Counted from the stretch's first letter, positions 9,167 through 18,464 are shown. The stretch: DNA of 64,000 nt from an uncultured Pedobacter sp. (GCF_913776295.1 NZ_CAJYOJ010000082.1:49012-113011), one strand, 5' to 3'. The notes: a model not told the origin generated them from the sequence alone. Translations and numbers: made by a program.

Positions 9167-10523
9167 GAAATGGAATCTGATATTTTTCCAAACGGCGATA
9201 AAGGGCATTTCTGGTAATCCCCAATGACGCCGCAGCTTTTGTAATTCTGTTTTTATGAAAATTCATGGCCTGCTTAACCATTTCTGCTTCCATCTGGTCT
9301 AAAGTCATGGTACCTACCCCCGGCAATCTGATCTTATCATTTTTTAATGGCGATAAATTTAACTGGGATTGAAAATCATCAATCGTTAATTCATTTGTAC
9401 TGCTGATCAAAACCGTTCGCTCCACCAGGTTTTTCAGCTGGCGGATGTTACCGGGCAAAGGCAGTTGCTGTAACCAGCGTAAGGCACCGGGCGCAATTGA
9501 TAACGCTGCCCTACCGTAAATTTCTTTAAGATTGTTGATAAAGAAGTTAACCAGTAATGGAATATCAGACGGTCTTTCCCTTAACGGGGGCAGATGGATA
9601 GTGATCAGGTTGATGCGGTACAATAAATCTTCCCTGAACAAGCCAGCGGCTACCCTTTCGTTTAAGTTTTTGTTTGTTGCACAAACTACCCTGGTATCTA
9701 CTGTTTTAGTTCGGCTACTGCCTAAAACTTCATACGTACGGTCTTGTAAAACCCTTAATAATTTCACCTGACCTGATGCTTCCAGATCGCCTATCTCATC
9801 CAGAAAAATGGTTCCCTTATTCGCCATTTCAAACCTGCCGGTCCTATCGAAACGGGCATCAGTAAAAGCTCCGCGAACATGACCAAACATTTCGCTCTCA
9901 AACAAAGAAGAAGAAATTCCGCCCAGATTAACTTTCACAAATGGTTTGCCCGAGCGGTTACTATTTTCGTGGATGGCCTCTGCTATCAGTTCTTTACCCG
10001 TTCCGCTTTCGCCGGTAATCAATATTGATGCATTTGTCGAAGCCACGCGGCCAATGGTTTCCAGTATATTAATCAGGATCGGGTCTTCACCGATGATCTG
10101 CTTAAAATTATATTTCTTATCCAGTTCCTTTCTGCTGCCTGAACGCGGTTTTTTACCGTTTATTTCTAATAAAGTTGCTACCGACTGCAGTAAGTATTGA
10201 TTGTTCCAGGGTTTATTGATAAAATCGTTCGCACCGAGTTTCATCCCCTGAACAGCAAGTTCTATACTCGCCCAGCCGGTAACTAAAATAATCGGGACAC
10301 CGGTATCAACAGTTCTGATTTTTTTCAGCAAACTCATGCCTTCTTCCCCTGAGGTATCAATAGAAAAATTTAAATCCAGTATCACAAGTGCCGGCTTTTG
10401 GTTTTTTACATCTTCAAAAGCCTGCACAGCGTTATCGGCAGCTACAACCTCGTAACCCGCCCCTTTTAAGAGAAGCGAAATGGAGGTTCTAACGGCAATG
10501 TCATCATCAACTACTAAAATCAT
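9150..10523 (-). CDS. NtrC-family sigma-54 response regulator
   Basis: Activator of sigma-54 RNA polymerase, 457 residues. It has a receiver domain (phospho-acceptor Asp50 in VILDLN, preceded by the acidic VVDDD), an AAA+ ATPase with Walker A GESGTGKE at 171-178, the sigma-54-contact motif GAFTDA at 218-223 and Walker B IFLDEIGD, and a C-terminal Fis-type helix-turn-helix (AAASLGITRNALYRRLEKY). It is the penultimate gene of the exporter operon and overlaps the kinase by 17 bp. A -24/-12 promoter and a paired repeat lie before the first exporter gene, so the regulator probably controls its own operon; that link is inferred. Confidence 0.96.
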   Translation of the reverse strand: MILVVDDDIAVRTSISLLLKGAGYEVVAADNAVQAFEDVKNQKPALVILDLNFSIDTSGEEGMSLLKKIRTVDTGVPIILVTGWASIELAVQGMKLGANDFINKPWNNQYLLQSVATLLEINGKKPRSGSRKELDKKYNFKQIIGEDPILINILETIGRVASTNASILITGESGTGKELIAEAIHENSNRSGKPFVKVNLGGISSSLFESEMFGHVRGAFTDARFDRTGRFEMANKGTIFLDEIGDLEASGQVKLLRVLQDRTYEVLGSSRTKTVDTRVVCATNKNLNERVAAGLFREDLLYRINLITIHLPPLRERPSDIPLLVNFFINNLKEIYGRAALSIAPGALRWLQQLPLPGNIRQLKNLVERTVLISSTNELTIDDFQSQLNLSPLKNDKIRLPGVGTMTLDQMEAEMVKQAMNFHKNRITKAAASLGITRNALYRRLEKYQIPFHETED

Positions 10524-10539
10524 ATACGAAGTTAACTAT

Positions 10540-11721
10540 TTAGTCTTCATGCAAAGCAATGGCCGGATGAATTGCAGCAGCCTGCCTGCCCGGGTACAAT
10601 GAGCAGGCAATAACCAGTGTGTAAATAAATAAAACAGAAAGGAGAATGGCAATAAGGTAAACGCCCGAAGCGACATCAAACACATTTAACAGCGGAAACT
10701 GAACAGCAAAGAAACAGCCGATCAGAACAGAGATTGTGGCCAAGATTAACGATTCGAGTACCATTTGCGTAGATACGGAAATGCCACTTGCACCAATTGC
10801 CCGCCTCAGACCAATTTCCCCTTTCCGCTTATTAATGTTGTACCATAACACACCGAAAAGACCAAGGGCAACATTAATTATCAGGAAACCCGCAACGATG
10901 ATGAACAATAACATCGGGATAATGGTTTCCTTGTTTCTGGCATCGCGCATTTCATCAACGTGCTGAATTTCGACTGCACTACGCATCATTGTGGCCATAA
11001 ACTTATATAGCTTGCTTTCAAAACTGGCACCGGCAGTTTCCCGTACCCTTATTAAAAGTGTACTCGCCCACTTCAAATTCGTTGTATCCAACCGACTAAA
11101 CATCAGATTGTTGGCAGGAACAAAATCGCCGTTGGCCTTAAAATCGTTAACGACACCAATAATCTTAAATTTTCTCTTATCGTCAAAATCGCCGATCAGC
11201 TTGCCTGCAGTCTTTGCGGTTCCGAACATCTCTTTGCTAAAGGTTTCGTTAATAATAATTTCTTTATTTTTGCTGATTAAGTCTTCCGGAGAAAACCATC
11301 TCCCGTCAATGAGTTTGATATTCCAAACTTTTTGATAATCGCTTCCGACGTTAAAATCGCTGATTTGATTAAATTTCTTTCCTCCCTGCGTTAATCCGGT
11401 ACTCATAAAACTGGATGAATAGGGATAATTCGAACTCGAAAAACTTATCGCTTCAATTTCGGGCATTGCTTTCAATGCTTTGTTCAGATTGGTGTAAAAG
11501 ATATTCAGGGAATCAGCATTTTTTGATAATTGATCACTATTATAGCTAACCGCCCACACCCTATCATAATCAAATCCAAGTGGCTTGATATAATTTTTAT
11601 AGTAATAGGTCAGATAAGAAAAAACAGCAAATACAACCAGAAAGGAAATCAAAATCTCAGACAGAAAAAGGATATTCTGTTTCCTTTTGTTCCATATTAA
11701 TTTAAACAGATGTTTATACAT
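10540..11721 (-). CDS. ABC exporter permease, FtsX/MacB type (second of two)
   Basis: Integral membrane subunit of 393 residues with MacB topology. There is one N-terminal membrane helix (NILFLSEILISFLVVFAVFSY), a large periplasmic region of about 230 residues (MacB periplasmic core), and three C-terminal helices with the FtsX signature (KRKGEIGLRRAIGAS between helices). No ATPase domain is fused; the ATPase is encoded two genes upstream. It differs clearly from the neighbouring permease, so the pair may form a heterodimer. It is followed after 16 bp by the sigma-54 regulator in the same transcription unit. Substrate is unknown. Confidence 0.92.
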   Translation of the reverse strand: MYKHLFKLIWNKRKQNILFLSEILISFLVVFAVFSYLTYYYKNYIKPLGFDYDRVWAVSYNSDQLSKNADSLNIFYTNLNKALKAMPEIEAISFSSSNYPYSSSFMSTGLTQGGKKFNQISDFNVGSDYQKVWNIKLIDGRWFSPEDLISKNKEIIINETFSKEMFGTAKTAGKLIGDFDDKRKFKIIGVVNDFKANGDFVPANNLMFSRLDTTNLKWASTLLIRVRETAGASFESKLYKFMATMMRSAVEIQHVDEMRDARNKETIIPMLLFIIVAGFLIINVALGLFGVLWYNINKRKGEIGLRRAIGASGISVSTQMVLESLILATISVLIGCFFAVQFPLLNVFDVASGVYLIAILLSVLFIYTLVIACSLYPGRQAAAIHPAIALHED

Positions 11722-11743
11722 AACCGTATTTTATTTTGAGGCG

Positions 11744-12973
11744 TTAAGCCTTTAATGCTTTAACAATATTTAATTTCGACATTCGCCATGCGGGGTAAAC
11801 TCCTGATATCAACCCAAATAAAAAACAGGTAATCAAACTAAAAAACAACACCGTTAAATTCATAGTGAGATTGAAGCTTGATATGTAATCTGATTCGTTG
11901 ATGAGGTAAATAACAAGCAGGGACAAAAAGACCCCAATAACACCGCCGATAAAAGTAAGAATCAGGTTTTCTACAATAAACTGGTAAACCAGGGTTTTTG
12001 ATGAGGCACCAAAAGCTTTACGAACGCCGATCTCTGAAGAGCGCTCCATGATCCGGGTAATATTGATGTTGACTAAATTCATGGTTGGCAGCAATAAGAA
12101 CAGGAGTACAAAAATTCCGCCTATAGCGATTACTTTTGTGATCCCGTTACTGTTCGAATCTCCGGCCATTCTACGGGCAATGCTGGTTTTAAACCCATCT
12201 GCATTACAATAAATCTTATCAAAATCTGGTGGGATCGGCAATTTATTAACCATTTGCGTAAATTCTTTTTTCATCCTGGGCACATCATCTGCCGTACGGC
12301 CTAAAAGCACCGCATTATAGGAACCCATTAATTCTGTATTTTTGCTGTCTTTAGCAAGCGTATAAGGTAGATACATATCGCCGGTAAAATTGCGCGCAGC
12401 ACCTGAAACATTATCAACCACTCCAATTACCCGATAGTTGATGTTATCTGCAGAAATGTATAAACCGATTACCGATTTTTCATCACCGAAATAAGCCTCT
12501 TTTGTTTTTTTAGAAATCACGGCAACCTGTTCTGCGTTTTTAATTTCCCTTTCACCATAAGGTTTGCCTTCTAAAAACCTGTATGATAAAACATTCCAGT
12601 AATCTGCATTGGTGTACTTGTAACCTATTACCAGCTTTTTATTGTTCAAATAAGCATTTGATGATTTCTGCGCTGATGAAATGGCCATTTTATAAACCGT
12701 TTTCAACCTGGAAACATAATGTTCGAAGAAATAAAACGACAGGTTGCTCATATTCATCCAGCCTTCTTTGGTATTTTTTATTTCTATACGTTCTACATAA
12801 AGCGAACGGTGTTGATTATAATCAGGATATCCCGGATTAAACATTTTATCTGCAAGTGCAGTGGCTACCATTAAGATGGTGAGCGTAAGGCTGATGCCAA
12901 ATAAGCTGATGAAGGTGAAAAATTTCCTTCTTTTTAAAACAGCTAGGGCTATTTTGAAATAATTTTTTAACAT
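11744..12973 (-). CDS. ABC exporter permease, FtsX/MacB type (first of two)
   Basis: Permease of 409 residues with one N-terminal helix (FFTFISLFGISLTLTILMVA), a periplasmic core (FLEGKPYGEREI region) and three C-terminal helices. The FtsX coupling motif is RSSEIGVRKAFGAS. Together with the other permease and the separate ATPase it should form the inner-membrane part of a MacB-like exporter, which uses ATP in the cytoplasm to drive periplasmic substrate through a TolC-like channel. It lies 9 bp after the ATPase gene and 22 bp before the second permease. Two distinct half-size permeases are frequent in Bacteroidota; which substrate they serve cannot be read here. Confidence 0.92.
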   Translation of the reverse strand: MLKNYFKIALAVLKRRKFFTFISLFGISLTLTILMVATALADKMFNPGYPDYNQHRSLYVERIEIKNTKEGWMNMSNLSFYFFEHYVSRLKTVYKMAISSAQKSSNAYLNNKKLVIGYKYTNADYWNVLSYRFLEGKPYGEREIKNAEQVAVISKKTKEAYFGDEKSVIGLYISADNINYRVIGVVDNVSGAARNFTGDMYLPYTLAKDSKNTELMGSYNAVLLGRTADDVPRMKKEFTQMVNKLPIPPDFDKIYCNADGFKTSIARRMAGDSNSNGITKVIAIGGIFVLLFLLLPTMNLVNINITRIMERSSEIGVRKAFGASSKTLVYQFIVENLILTFIGGVIGVFLSLLVIYLINESDYISSFNLTMNLTVLFFSLITCFLFGLISGVYPAWRMSKLNIVKALKA

Positions 12974-12982
12974 AGCTGAAAT

Positions 12983-13651
12983 TTACTGAACCTGTGAACC
13001 ATCAAAAAGACGAACCAATCTGTGTGTTTTATGGGCCATGCTTTCGTCATGTGTTACCATTACGATAGTTGTACCTTCATTTTTATTCAGATTGATGAGG
13101 ATTTCCATAATCTCATTCCCCATGGCACTATCAAGGTTTCCGGTTGGCTCATCAGCGAGGATAATCTGAGGGCGCCCGACAATGGCCCTGGCAATGGCAA
13201 CACGCTGGCGTTGCCCTCCTGAAAGCTGCGTAGGGAAATGTTTCAAACGGTTACTCAGGCCAACTTTTTCCAGGGCTTCAGTTGCTAGGGCCTTTCTTTC
13301 TTTCGCAGATGAATTGCGGTATAATAAAGGTAGTTCTACATTATCCAACACCTGCAGATCATTAATCAGGTGGTAACTCTGAAAAATAAATCCGAGCTTC
13401 TCATTTCTGAAATTAGCCAGCTTTTTATCAGAAAAACTGCGAATGTCCTGGTCATCTATTTTAATATCTCCTTTAGATGGTTCATCGAGCAAACCCATAA
13501 TGTTGAGCAAAGTACTTTTTCCGCAGCCCGATGGTCCCATAATGGAAAGAAACTCACCCCTTGCAATGTCGAGGTTAATACGGTTTATCGCCAGGGTTTC
13601 CACAGTTGCTGTACGGTAAACTTTTTCAATGTTTTTTAAGCGTATCATCAT
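12983..13651 (-). CDS. ABC exporter ATPase, LolD/MacB type
   Basis: ATP-binding subunit of 222 residues, full length for the LolD/MacB class. Walker A is GPSGCGKST, the signature is LSGGQRQRVAIARA, Walker B is IILADEPTGNLD, and the switch His is in MVTHD. It powers the two FtsX-type permeases encoded just downstream. The sequence begins with two Met codons (13651 and 13648) and either may be used. It sits 19 bp after the outer-membrane channel gene in the exporter operon. Confidence 0.96.
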   Translation of the reverse strand: MMIRLKNIEKVYRTATVETLAINRINLDIARGEFLSIMGPSGCGKSTLLNIMGLLDEPSKGDIKIDDQDIRSFSDKKLANFRNEKLGFIFQSYHLINDLQVLDNVELPLLYRNSSAKERKALATEALEKVGLSNRLKHFPTQLSGGQRQRVAIARAIVGRPQIILADEPTGNLDSAMGNEIMEILINLNKNEGTTIVMVTHDESMAHKTHRLVRLFDGSQVQ

Positions 13652-13670
13652 GTATAGTAATTAAGATTTA

Positions 13671-15131
13671 TTAATAAGTTATTTTTATGTTTTTTTCAAA
13701 ATCGTAAAGAGAAAGATAGCGAAGCTGATAGTAAGCGCCCCAAAAATCGCGCAGTGAAGAAACATAATCGCGTTTTGCTGCATCATTTTCCTGGAAAGCA
13801 ATGCTTAAATCAGTAATACTCAGGTTGCCTAAAACGTAGCGTTCGCTGGCTATCTTATATTTTTCAGCGGCAATTTTTTCGGCAGCATCTGTAAGTTTAA
13901 TCTGTTCTTTCATCATATTAAAAAGCGTTACCTGTGTTACGATCTGCTGTTTAAAAGTTTGCTTATCCTGCTCAACAGCATAAGTGACCAGTTGCTCGTT
14001 TGCCTGTGCCGTTTTTGTTCTCGATTTAGACCTGCCCCAATCCATCACCGGAATAGACAGCTGCAATTCTACAGTTTGCTGATTTTTCGGATTCCGGTAA
14101 ATATCGAAAGCACTTAATCCGGCATTGGAAAATCCCAGATTTGCCCTTAATGTGGCTTTCAGTCCGTTTTCGCCCTTTGCTTTGGCCACATCTCTTCTGG
14201 CTTCTGCCAACCGGCGGGCAAAACCGATCGCGTCAGAACGGTTTGCAAAGGCTTCGGCCAAAACCTTTTCAGTTGCCACCGTCATCTGCGCAACCGCCTG
14301 TGGCATATCCAGCTTTATCCTGTCGTCACCCTCGATGCCCGTGTAACTGCGAAGGTTGAGCGTGGCCACTTCTACATCTCTTTTAGCGGTTCCAACAGCT
14401 TTTTGGGCATTAAGTACCTCCAGCTGAAGCTGGAGGATCTCATTTTTTGAAATCTTTCCCAATTCAAATTTGGTATCTGCAATACTCAGAATTCTTTTGG
14501 TATTTGCGTAATTTAAATCAGCAATATCAAGGTTAACCTGCGCCAACAGTAAATCAAAAAAATATTCGGTAACGGTAATCGAAATTTTTTCCTGCGTTTC
14601 GATAAAAACCTGTTTACTTTCACTGTACTTTAACGGTTCAATTTTCTTATCCCATTTTAAGCTGTTAAACTGTAACAACGGTTGTGTGTAACCAATTCCA
14701 TACGGGATACCATTATAAAGCACACTGTTTCTATCAAAATCATCAAACCGCTGCAATTGGGTAGTTCCGTAAATGGTGCCTCCCGTTGCGGCAATACTTT
14801 GGCTAAAATTTAGTGTCAAGGAGGAATTATCATAATGTACAGGCTGGAAAAGAATGCTTCCGTTGGGTTGCTGTACCTGGGTATAAGTTTTAGTATAGCC
14901 AGGCAGAACACCTTCTAGAGCCAACTGTGGCTGGTAATTTGATTTGAAAGTACGCCACTCCCAGTATTTCGTTTCTTTAACGGTTGCGGCCTGTTTTGCC
15001 GCAATAGAATTGGCCCTGGCCATTTCAACTACCTTTAGCAGACTGAGTTTAAGCGTATCGGCCAAAGCAAATACCGCATTTACGGAGCTAAGTGAAATCA
15101 CTAATCCAACAAGTACAATTCTCTTCATCAT
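13671..15131 (-). CDS. TolC-like outer-membrane efflux channel
   Basis: Outer-membrane factor of 486 residues, typical length. It has an N-terminal signal peptide (GLVISLSSVNAVFA), then two repeats of long amphipathic helices rich in Ala, Gln and Lys, as in TolC (LDIADLNYANTKRILSIA; RRLAEARRDVAKAKGENG), separated by beta-strand segments. It should form a trimeric channel that completes the exporter. It is translated right after the membrane fusion protein, with a single base between the stop and the ATG, which points to coupled synthesis of the two partners. Confidence 0.93.
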   Translation of the reverse strand: MMKRIVLVGLVISLSSVNAVFALADTLKLSLLKVVEMARANSIAAKQAATVKETKYWEWRTFKSNYQPQLALEGVLPGYTKTYTQVQQPNGSILFQPVHYDNSSLTLNFSQSIAATGGTIYGTTQLQRFDDFDRNSVLYNGIPYGIGYTQPLLQFNSLKWDKKIEPLKYSESKQVFIETQEKISITVTEYFFDLLLAQVNLDIADLNYANTKRILSIADTKFELGKISKNEILQLQLEVLNAQKAVGTAKRDVEVATLNLRSYTGIEGDDRIKLDMPQAVAQMTVATEKVLAEAFANRSDAIGFARRLAEARRDVAKAKGENGLKATLRANLGFSNAGLSAFDIYRNPKNQQTVELQLSIPVMDWGRSKSRTKTAQANEQLVTYAVEQDKQTFKQQIVTQVTLFNMMKEQIKLTDAAEKIAAEKYKIASERYVLGNLSITDLSIAFQENDAAKRDYVSSLRDFWGAYYQLRYLSLYDFEKNIKITY

Positions 15132-15132
15132 C

Positions 15133-16380
15133 TTAATGGCTTATTGTTACTTTTTCCGAGTTTTTAAAATCGCCCATATCCGAGGTAATAATTTCGTCTC
15201 CGGCCTTTAATCCGCTTAAAATTTCAACATAGTCAAAGTTGCTTAAACCTGTTTTCACGGTGCGCCTTTCGGCAATACCGTTTTTTAATACGAAAATTTC
15301 CTGCAAATTCGAACCGTTAAATGCTGGTCCGTTCGCCACTCTCAAAACACCATTCCGGGTATCCGTTACCAAAAAAACATCAACTTTTTGATTAGGCCTT
15401 AATACTTTACTGTCTTTTTGATTTAACTGGATATCAAACGATACTGTGGTATTGGTTACTGCGGGCGAAATGTTTACCACTGAACCCCTCAGTTGCGTAT
15501 CACCAATTCTGATGATAGCGGCCATATTATGGTGGATTTTATCCAGTAGATTATCAGACATGCTACCTGCGACTTTAAAGCCGCTTAAATCGGCTATCCG
15601 TACCAGGGCATCACCTTCGTGTACGCTGGAGCCAATATTTTTATTTACCCAGGTAATTACCCCGGGCCTGGTTGCAGTTACCTCAGCCAGATCGAGTTTC
15701 CGTTTCAATGCATCCAGATCATTTTTTTGAATGGCCAGTGCAATTTCAGCCTCCCTGATTTCGATTTTCATGGTCTGCTGTTTGCTTTTAATTTCATTTT
15801 CAAGCTGTAGCTTCTCCAGTTCGGCAACCTTTAAATCAAGCTCAGCCCTTTCCACATCCTCTTTGGTTCCGCCACCGGCTTTAAGTAATCGTTTCGCCGA
15901 TGAAACAGCATCTTTAAGGTTGCTGATCCGTAACTGTTTGATGCTGTTGCTCGATTTAACATCGAAAAAGCTTTTTGCTAAATCGAGCTTCAGCTTACTT
16001 ATTTCATTTTGTTTGGACTCCATCTGGAATTGTAGCTTTCCATAATCGGTTTGGCTTACTGATTTATCCAGCAACAGAATCGATTGTCCTTTATTCACTT
16101 TCTTTCCGGCATCCATCAAAACATTTTTTATAGATGCACTGATCGGACTCGTTAATACCTCTTCAAATTCTGGTAACACTTCACCCGTAGCATTAATCGT
16201 ATTTTCAATTATTCCGGTTTCTACTTTTGCCGTCGTGATATCAGCTGCTGTAAGTGTAGCCTTAAAATAAAACCGTACTAATAAGATACTGGCTGTAAGC
16301 AAAACAAGGATAATAGAAATCAGTAAATAGTTTTTTTTCTTCTTTTTAGCTAAAACTTCTTCTTCAATAAGTTTGTCCAT
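15133..16380 (-). CDS. Membrane fusion protein (MacA/HlyD-like) of ABC exporter
   Basis: Periplasmic adaptor of 415 residues and first gene of the operon. A short basic cytoplasmic tail (LAKKKKKNYLL) precedes one membrane helix (residues about 17-38). Then come the split lipoyl/barrel-sandwich domain (ATGEVLPEFEEVLTSPIS; GVITWVNKNIGSSVHEGD), a long coiled coil between them (about residues 110-235, rich in Lys, Glu and Leu), and a beta-barrel and membrane-proximal domain ending GDEIITSDMGDF. It should bridge the permeases and the TolC-like channel. The start lies only about 25 bp from the sigma-54-like promoter at 16405-16420. Confidence 0.94.
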   Translation of the reverse strand: MDKLIEEEVLAKKKKKNYLLISIILVLLTASILLVRFYFKATLTAADITTAKVETGIIENTINATGEVLPEFEEVLTSPISASIKNVLMDAGKKVNKGQSILLLDKSVSQTDYGKLQFQMESKQNEISKLKLDLAKSFFDVKSSNSIKQLRISNLKDAVSSAKRLLKAGGGTKEDVERAELDLKVAELEKLQLENEIKSKQQTMKIEIREAEIALAIQKNDLDALKRKLDLAEVTATRPGVITWVNKNIGSSVHEGDALVRIADLSGFKVAGSMSDNLLDKIHHNMAAIIRIGDTQLRGSVVNISPAVTNTTVSFDIQLNQKDSKVLRPNQKVDVFLVTDTRNGVLRVANGPAFNGSNLQEIFVLKNGIAERRTVKTGLSNFDYVEILSGLKAGDEIITSDMGDFKNSEKVTISH

Positions 16381-16404
16381 TTAAACATTTTTTGGACAAG
16401 CATT

Positions 16405-16420
16405 TACAAGGGGAATGCCA
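16405..16420 (-). promoter_or_regulatory. Candidate sigma-54 (-24/-12) promoter of exporter operon
   Basis: On the minus strand the sequence reads TGGCATTCCCCTTGTA. Against the known consensus TGGCAC-N5-TTGC[A/T] it keeps the GG at -24, the TTG of the -12 element, and the exact spacing of 10 between GG and the -12 dinucleotide, which is GT instead of GC. The adaptor's ATG lies 25 bp downstream, giving a leader of about 14 nt. The operon encodes an activator with a GAFTDA motif, which supports the reading. No start site has been measured. Confidence 0.65.
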
Positions 16421-16478
16421 ATATTAAGTACATGATAATCAGTTTGTTAGGATTTTTATCAAATCTAAAAATGCCCGA

Positions 16479-16506
16479 TATCGAACGTTCTGCCTGTTAT
16501 CGAACG
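16479..16506. promoter_or_regulatory. Paired 9-bp repeat, candidate enhancer site for the NtrC-type regulator
   Basis: The 9-mer TATCGAACG occurs twice, at 16479-16487 and 16498-16506, with a period of 19 bp. The first copy runs into the perfect palindrome GAACGTTC. It lies about 60-100 bp upstream of the -24/-12 element, where sigma-54 activators usually bind. Assignment to the operon's own regulator is inference. Confidence 0.5.
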
Positions 16507-16765
16507 GACAAAAGTTGTATTCGGCAACAGTAAAAGTCTTTCTTTCCAAAAGATACTGAAATGAGTTTTTTTAGGTATGCTAATAAATGTGCCGACTTTA
16601 CCATAGCAGATCAATAGATAAGGAAAGAAACCGAGGAGTTACAGTCATAACGACTGTTCCCTATTTATACTGACAACTTTTGCCACTGATAGAGAATAGA
16701 AAAAAAATTCGCGCCAAAAATGCAATCTACGCAAACATTCACCTTTTAAAGAAAGTTTGGTAGAT

Positions 16766-17746
16766 ATGGAACAGGATCAAAATATAAAAACAGCGGCCAG
16801 AACAGTCGTTATCACCGGCGCATCAAGTGGTGCCGGCCGGGCTATTGCGCTGGTCTTTGCGGCAAACGGCGACAGCGTAGTGGTTGCTGCGAGAAATATC
16901 GATGCGTTGAAAGACCTCGCTACCGAATGCGAACGTCTTGGTGGAACGGCAGAATGCGTCGCTTGCGATACATCAGATTATCACCAGGTGCTCAACCTGG
17001 CGGCAACAGGTGCAAATATTGGTACTGGTATTGATGTATGGGTCAATAATGCAGGTGTACTCGCTATTGGCAGTTTCGACCAAACACCCATGGAAGTTAG
17101 TGAGCAGGTAATCAAAACCAATCTTTTAGGTTATATGTATGGTGCCCACGCGGTAATACCTTATTTTAAAAAACAGGGTTTCGGAATCCTGATCAACAAT
17201 ATCTCCATCGGCGGCTTTCTGCCTGTACCCTTTGGTGCGGGTTACTCTGCTGCTAAGTTCGGACTCCGCGGCTTTTCTGCCTCATTGAAATCTGAGCTTC
17301 AGCAATACCCTAATATTCATGTATGCGATGCCTTTCCCGGCTTTCTGGATACACCAGGCATGCAGCATGCAGCCAATTATACCGGTAAAGCGCTCAAACC
17401 GGGCCCTGTAGTCTACGACCCCAACCGCCTAGCCCATGAAATATTTAAACTCTCACTAAATCCCAGATCGGAGAAAATGGTGGGTAGTTTTTCGGTATTG
17501 ATGCGTTTATCCCGAGCCTTGTTCCCAAGCCTGACCACTGCAGTCGCAGGAAGCGTGATCCGTACCTACCTGAAACATGCCAAAGCGATAGCGACTACAA
17601 ATGGCAATATTTTCAGTCCGGTAGCCTATGGCAATTCCGTACATGGCGGATGGAGAATTCCCGGAAGGCCAAAAGCGCACCGTAAATATGTAGCACTCGG
17701 CGCAGGACTACTGCTCAGTGCATTACTCATTAAAAGAAAATGGTAA
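16766..17746 (+). CDS. Short-chain dehydrogenase/reductase with C-terminal membrane helix
   Basis: NAD(P)-dependent oxidoreductase of 326 residues, classical SDR fold. Cofactor motif TGASSGAG is at 17-24, the NNAG motif follows in VWVNNAGVL, and the catalytic Tyr and Lys are in YSAAK. About 75 residues longer than minimal SDRs: the tail ends in a hydrophobic segment (ALGAGLLLSALLIKRKW) that probably anchors it to the membrane. ATG 16766 is preferred over an in-frame TTG nine bases earlier. The stop is directly followed by the ATG of the GDSL hydrolase, so the two form an operon. The substrate is not evident. Confidence 0.9.
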   Translation: MEQDQNIKTAARTVVITGASSGAGRAIALVFAANGDSVVVAARNIDALKDLATECERLGGTAECVACDTSDYHQVLNLAATGANIGTGIDVWVNNAGVLAIGSFDQTPMEVSEQVIKTNLLGYMYGAHAVIPYFKKQGFGILINNISIGGFLPVPFGAGYSAAKFGLRGFSASLKSELQQYPNIHVCDAFPGFLDTPGMQHAANYTGKALKPGPVVYDPNRLAHEIFKLSLNPRSEKMVGSFSVLMRLSRALFPSLTTAVAGSVIRTYLKHAKAIATTNGNIFSPVAYGNSVHGGWRIPGRPKAHRKYVALGAGLLLSALLIKRKW

Positions 17747-18322
17747 ATGGAGAACAAAATTATTTTTTTTGGCGATAGCCTGGTGGCGGGATACGGACTC
17801 AAAGACCCTTCTTCAGAATCCGTTCCGGCCCTTATCAATGAAAAATTAAAAAAGCTCGGACTAAAATACAGCGTCATTAATGCAGGTGTAAGTGGCGATA
17901 CCACCGCGTCTGCCCTATCCAGGCTTGACCGTGCCCTAAATGAAAAACCTACAATTTTCATCCTCGAACTAGGTGCAAATGACTTCCTGCGCGGCATTAG
18001 TCCCGTGCTGATTTTATCCAACCTACAGCTCATCATCAACAAAGTTAAATCTACCATTCCTTTAGCATCCATATTACTATTGGGTATCGAACTTCCAGAT
18101 TGGGCAACGGGCTTGCATCATGGCAATTATTCGGATATATTTTCGGCACTGGCTGAAAAAAACAGCATTTCATTGGTACCATCATTCTTAAAAAATGTGG
18201 CAGGCATACGCACACTGAATATGTACGATGGTGTTCACCCGCTTAAAGAGGGCTACCAGATCGCGGCGGAAAATATCTGGCCGGAGTTGTACAGGATTAT
18301 TCAGGAGCGTAAAGGTTTTTAA
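17747..18322 (+). CDS. GDSL/SGNH esterase, TesA-like
   Basis: Serine hydrolase of 191 residues. The four SGNH blocks are complete: GDSL at 9-12 with the nucleophile Ser11, Gly in NAGVSGDT, Asn in LGANDFLRG, and the Asp-x-x-His pair in DGVHP near the C-terminus. It resembles the arylesterase/lysophospholipase/thioesterase TesA group. No signal peptide is visible, so unlike periplasmic TesA this one is probably cytoplasmic. The ATG follows the SDR stop with no spacer, suggesting translational coupling; a joint role in lipid or ester metabolism is plausible but unproven. Confidence 0.9.
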   Translation: MENKIIFFGDSLVAGYGLKDPSSESVPALINEKLKKLGLKYSVINAGVSGDTTASALSRLDRALNEKPTIFILELGANDFLRGISPVLILSNLQLIINKVKSTIPLASILLLGIELPDWATGLHHGNYSDIFSALAEKNSISLVPSFLKNVAGIRTLNMYDGVHPLKEGYQIAAENIWPELYRIIQERKGF

Positions 18323-18421
18323 AGAAACTCCACTATATGTGACTGGCATAACAGTATCAATCCGTAATTCAAACTATTTCGTGGATGAGTTGAATGAAAA
18401 CAGGCAATTTTTCAAACTCAC

Positions 18422-18464
18422 AAAAAAATCTGATAAGGGTTACTCCTGTAAGAGCAACCCTTAT
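18422..18464 (-). terminator. Terminator of the SusCD operon, possibly bidirectional
   Basis: Stem arms ATAAGGGTT (18433-18441) and AACCCTTAT (18456-18464) pair perfectly and extend inward by CTC/GAG across one mismatch. On the minus strand the hairpin is followed within 4 nt by a run of seven T (18422-18428). It ends the DUF4832/fascin gene's transcript and may also stop the plus-strand GDSL transcript. Confidence 0.8.

Larger units (their letters stand above)
16381..16765. other. Divergent intergenic region with exporter control sites
   Basis: A 385-bp gap between the exporter operon (minus) and the SDR gene (plus). It holds the -24/-12 element at 16405-16420 and the repeat pair at 16479-16506, listed separately. 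The half nearest the SDR gene shows no recognisable promoter or gene. Confidence 0.6.

Noticed and set aside
16625..16690. Second sigma-54 site (TGGCAAAAGTTGT, minus strand)
   Set aside because: The distance between the GG and the following TTG is two bases short, which sigma-54 does not tolerate well.
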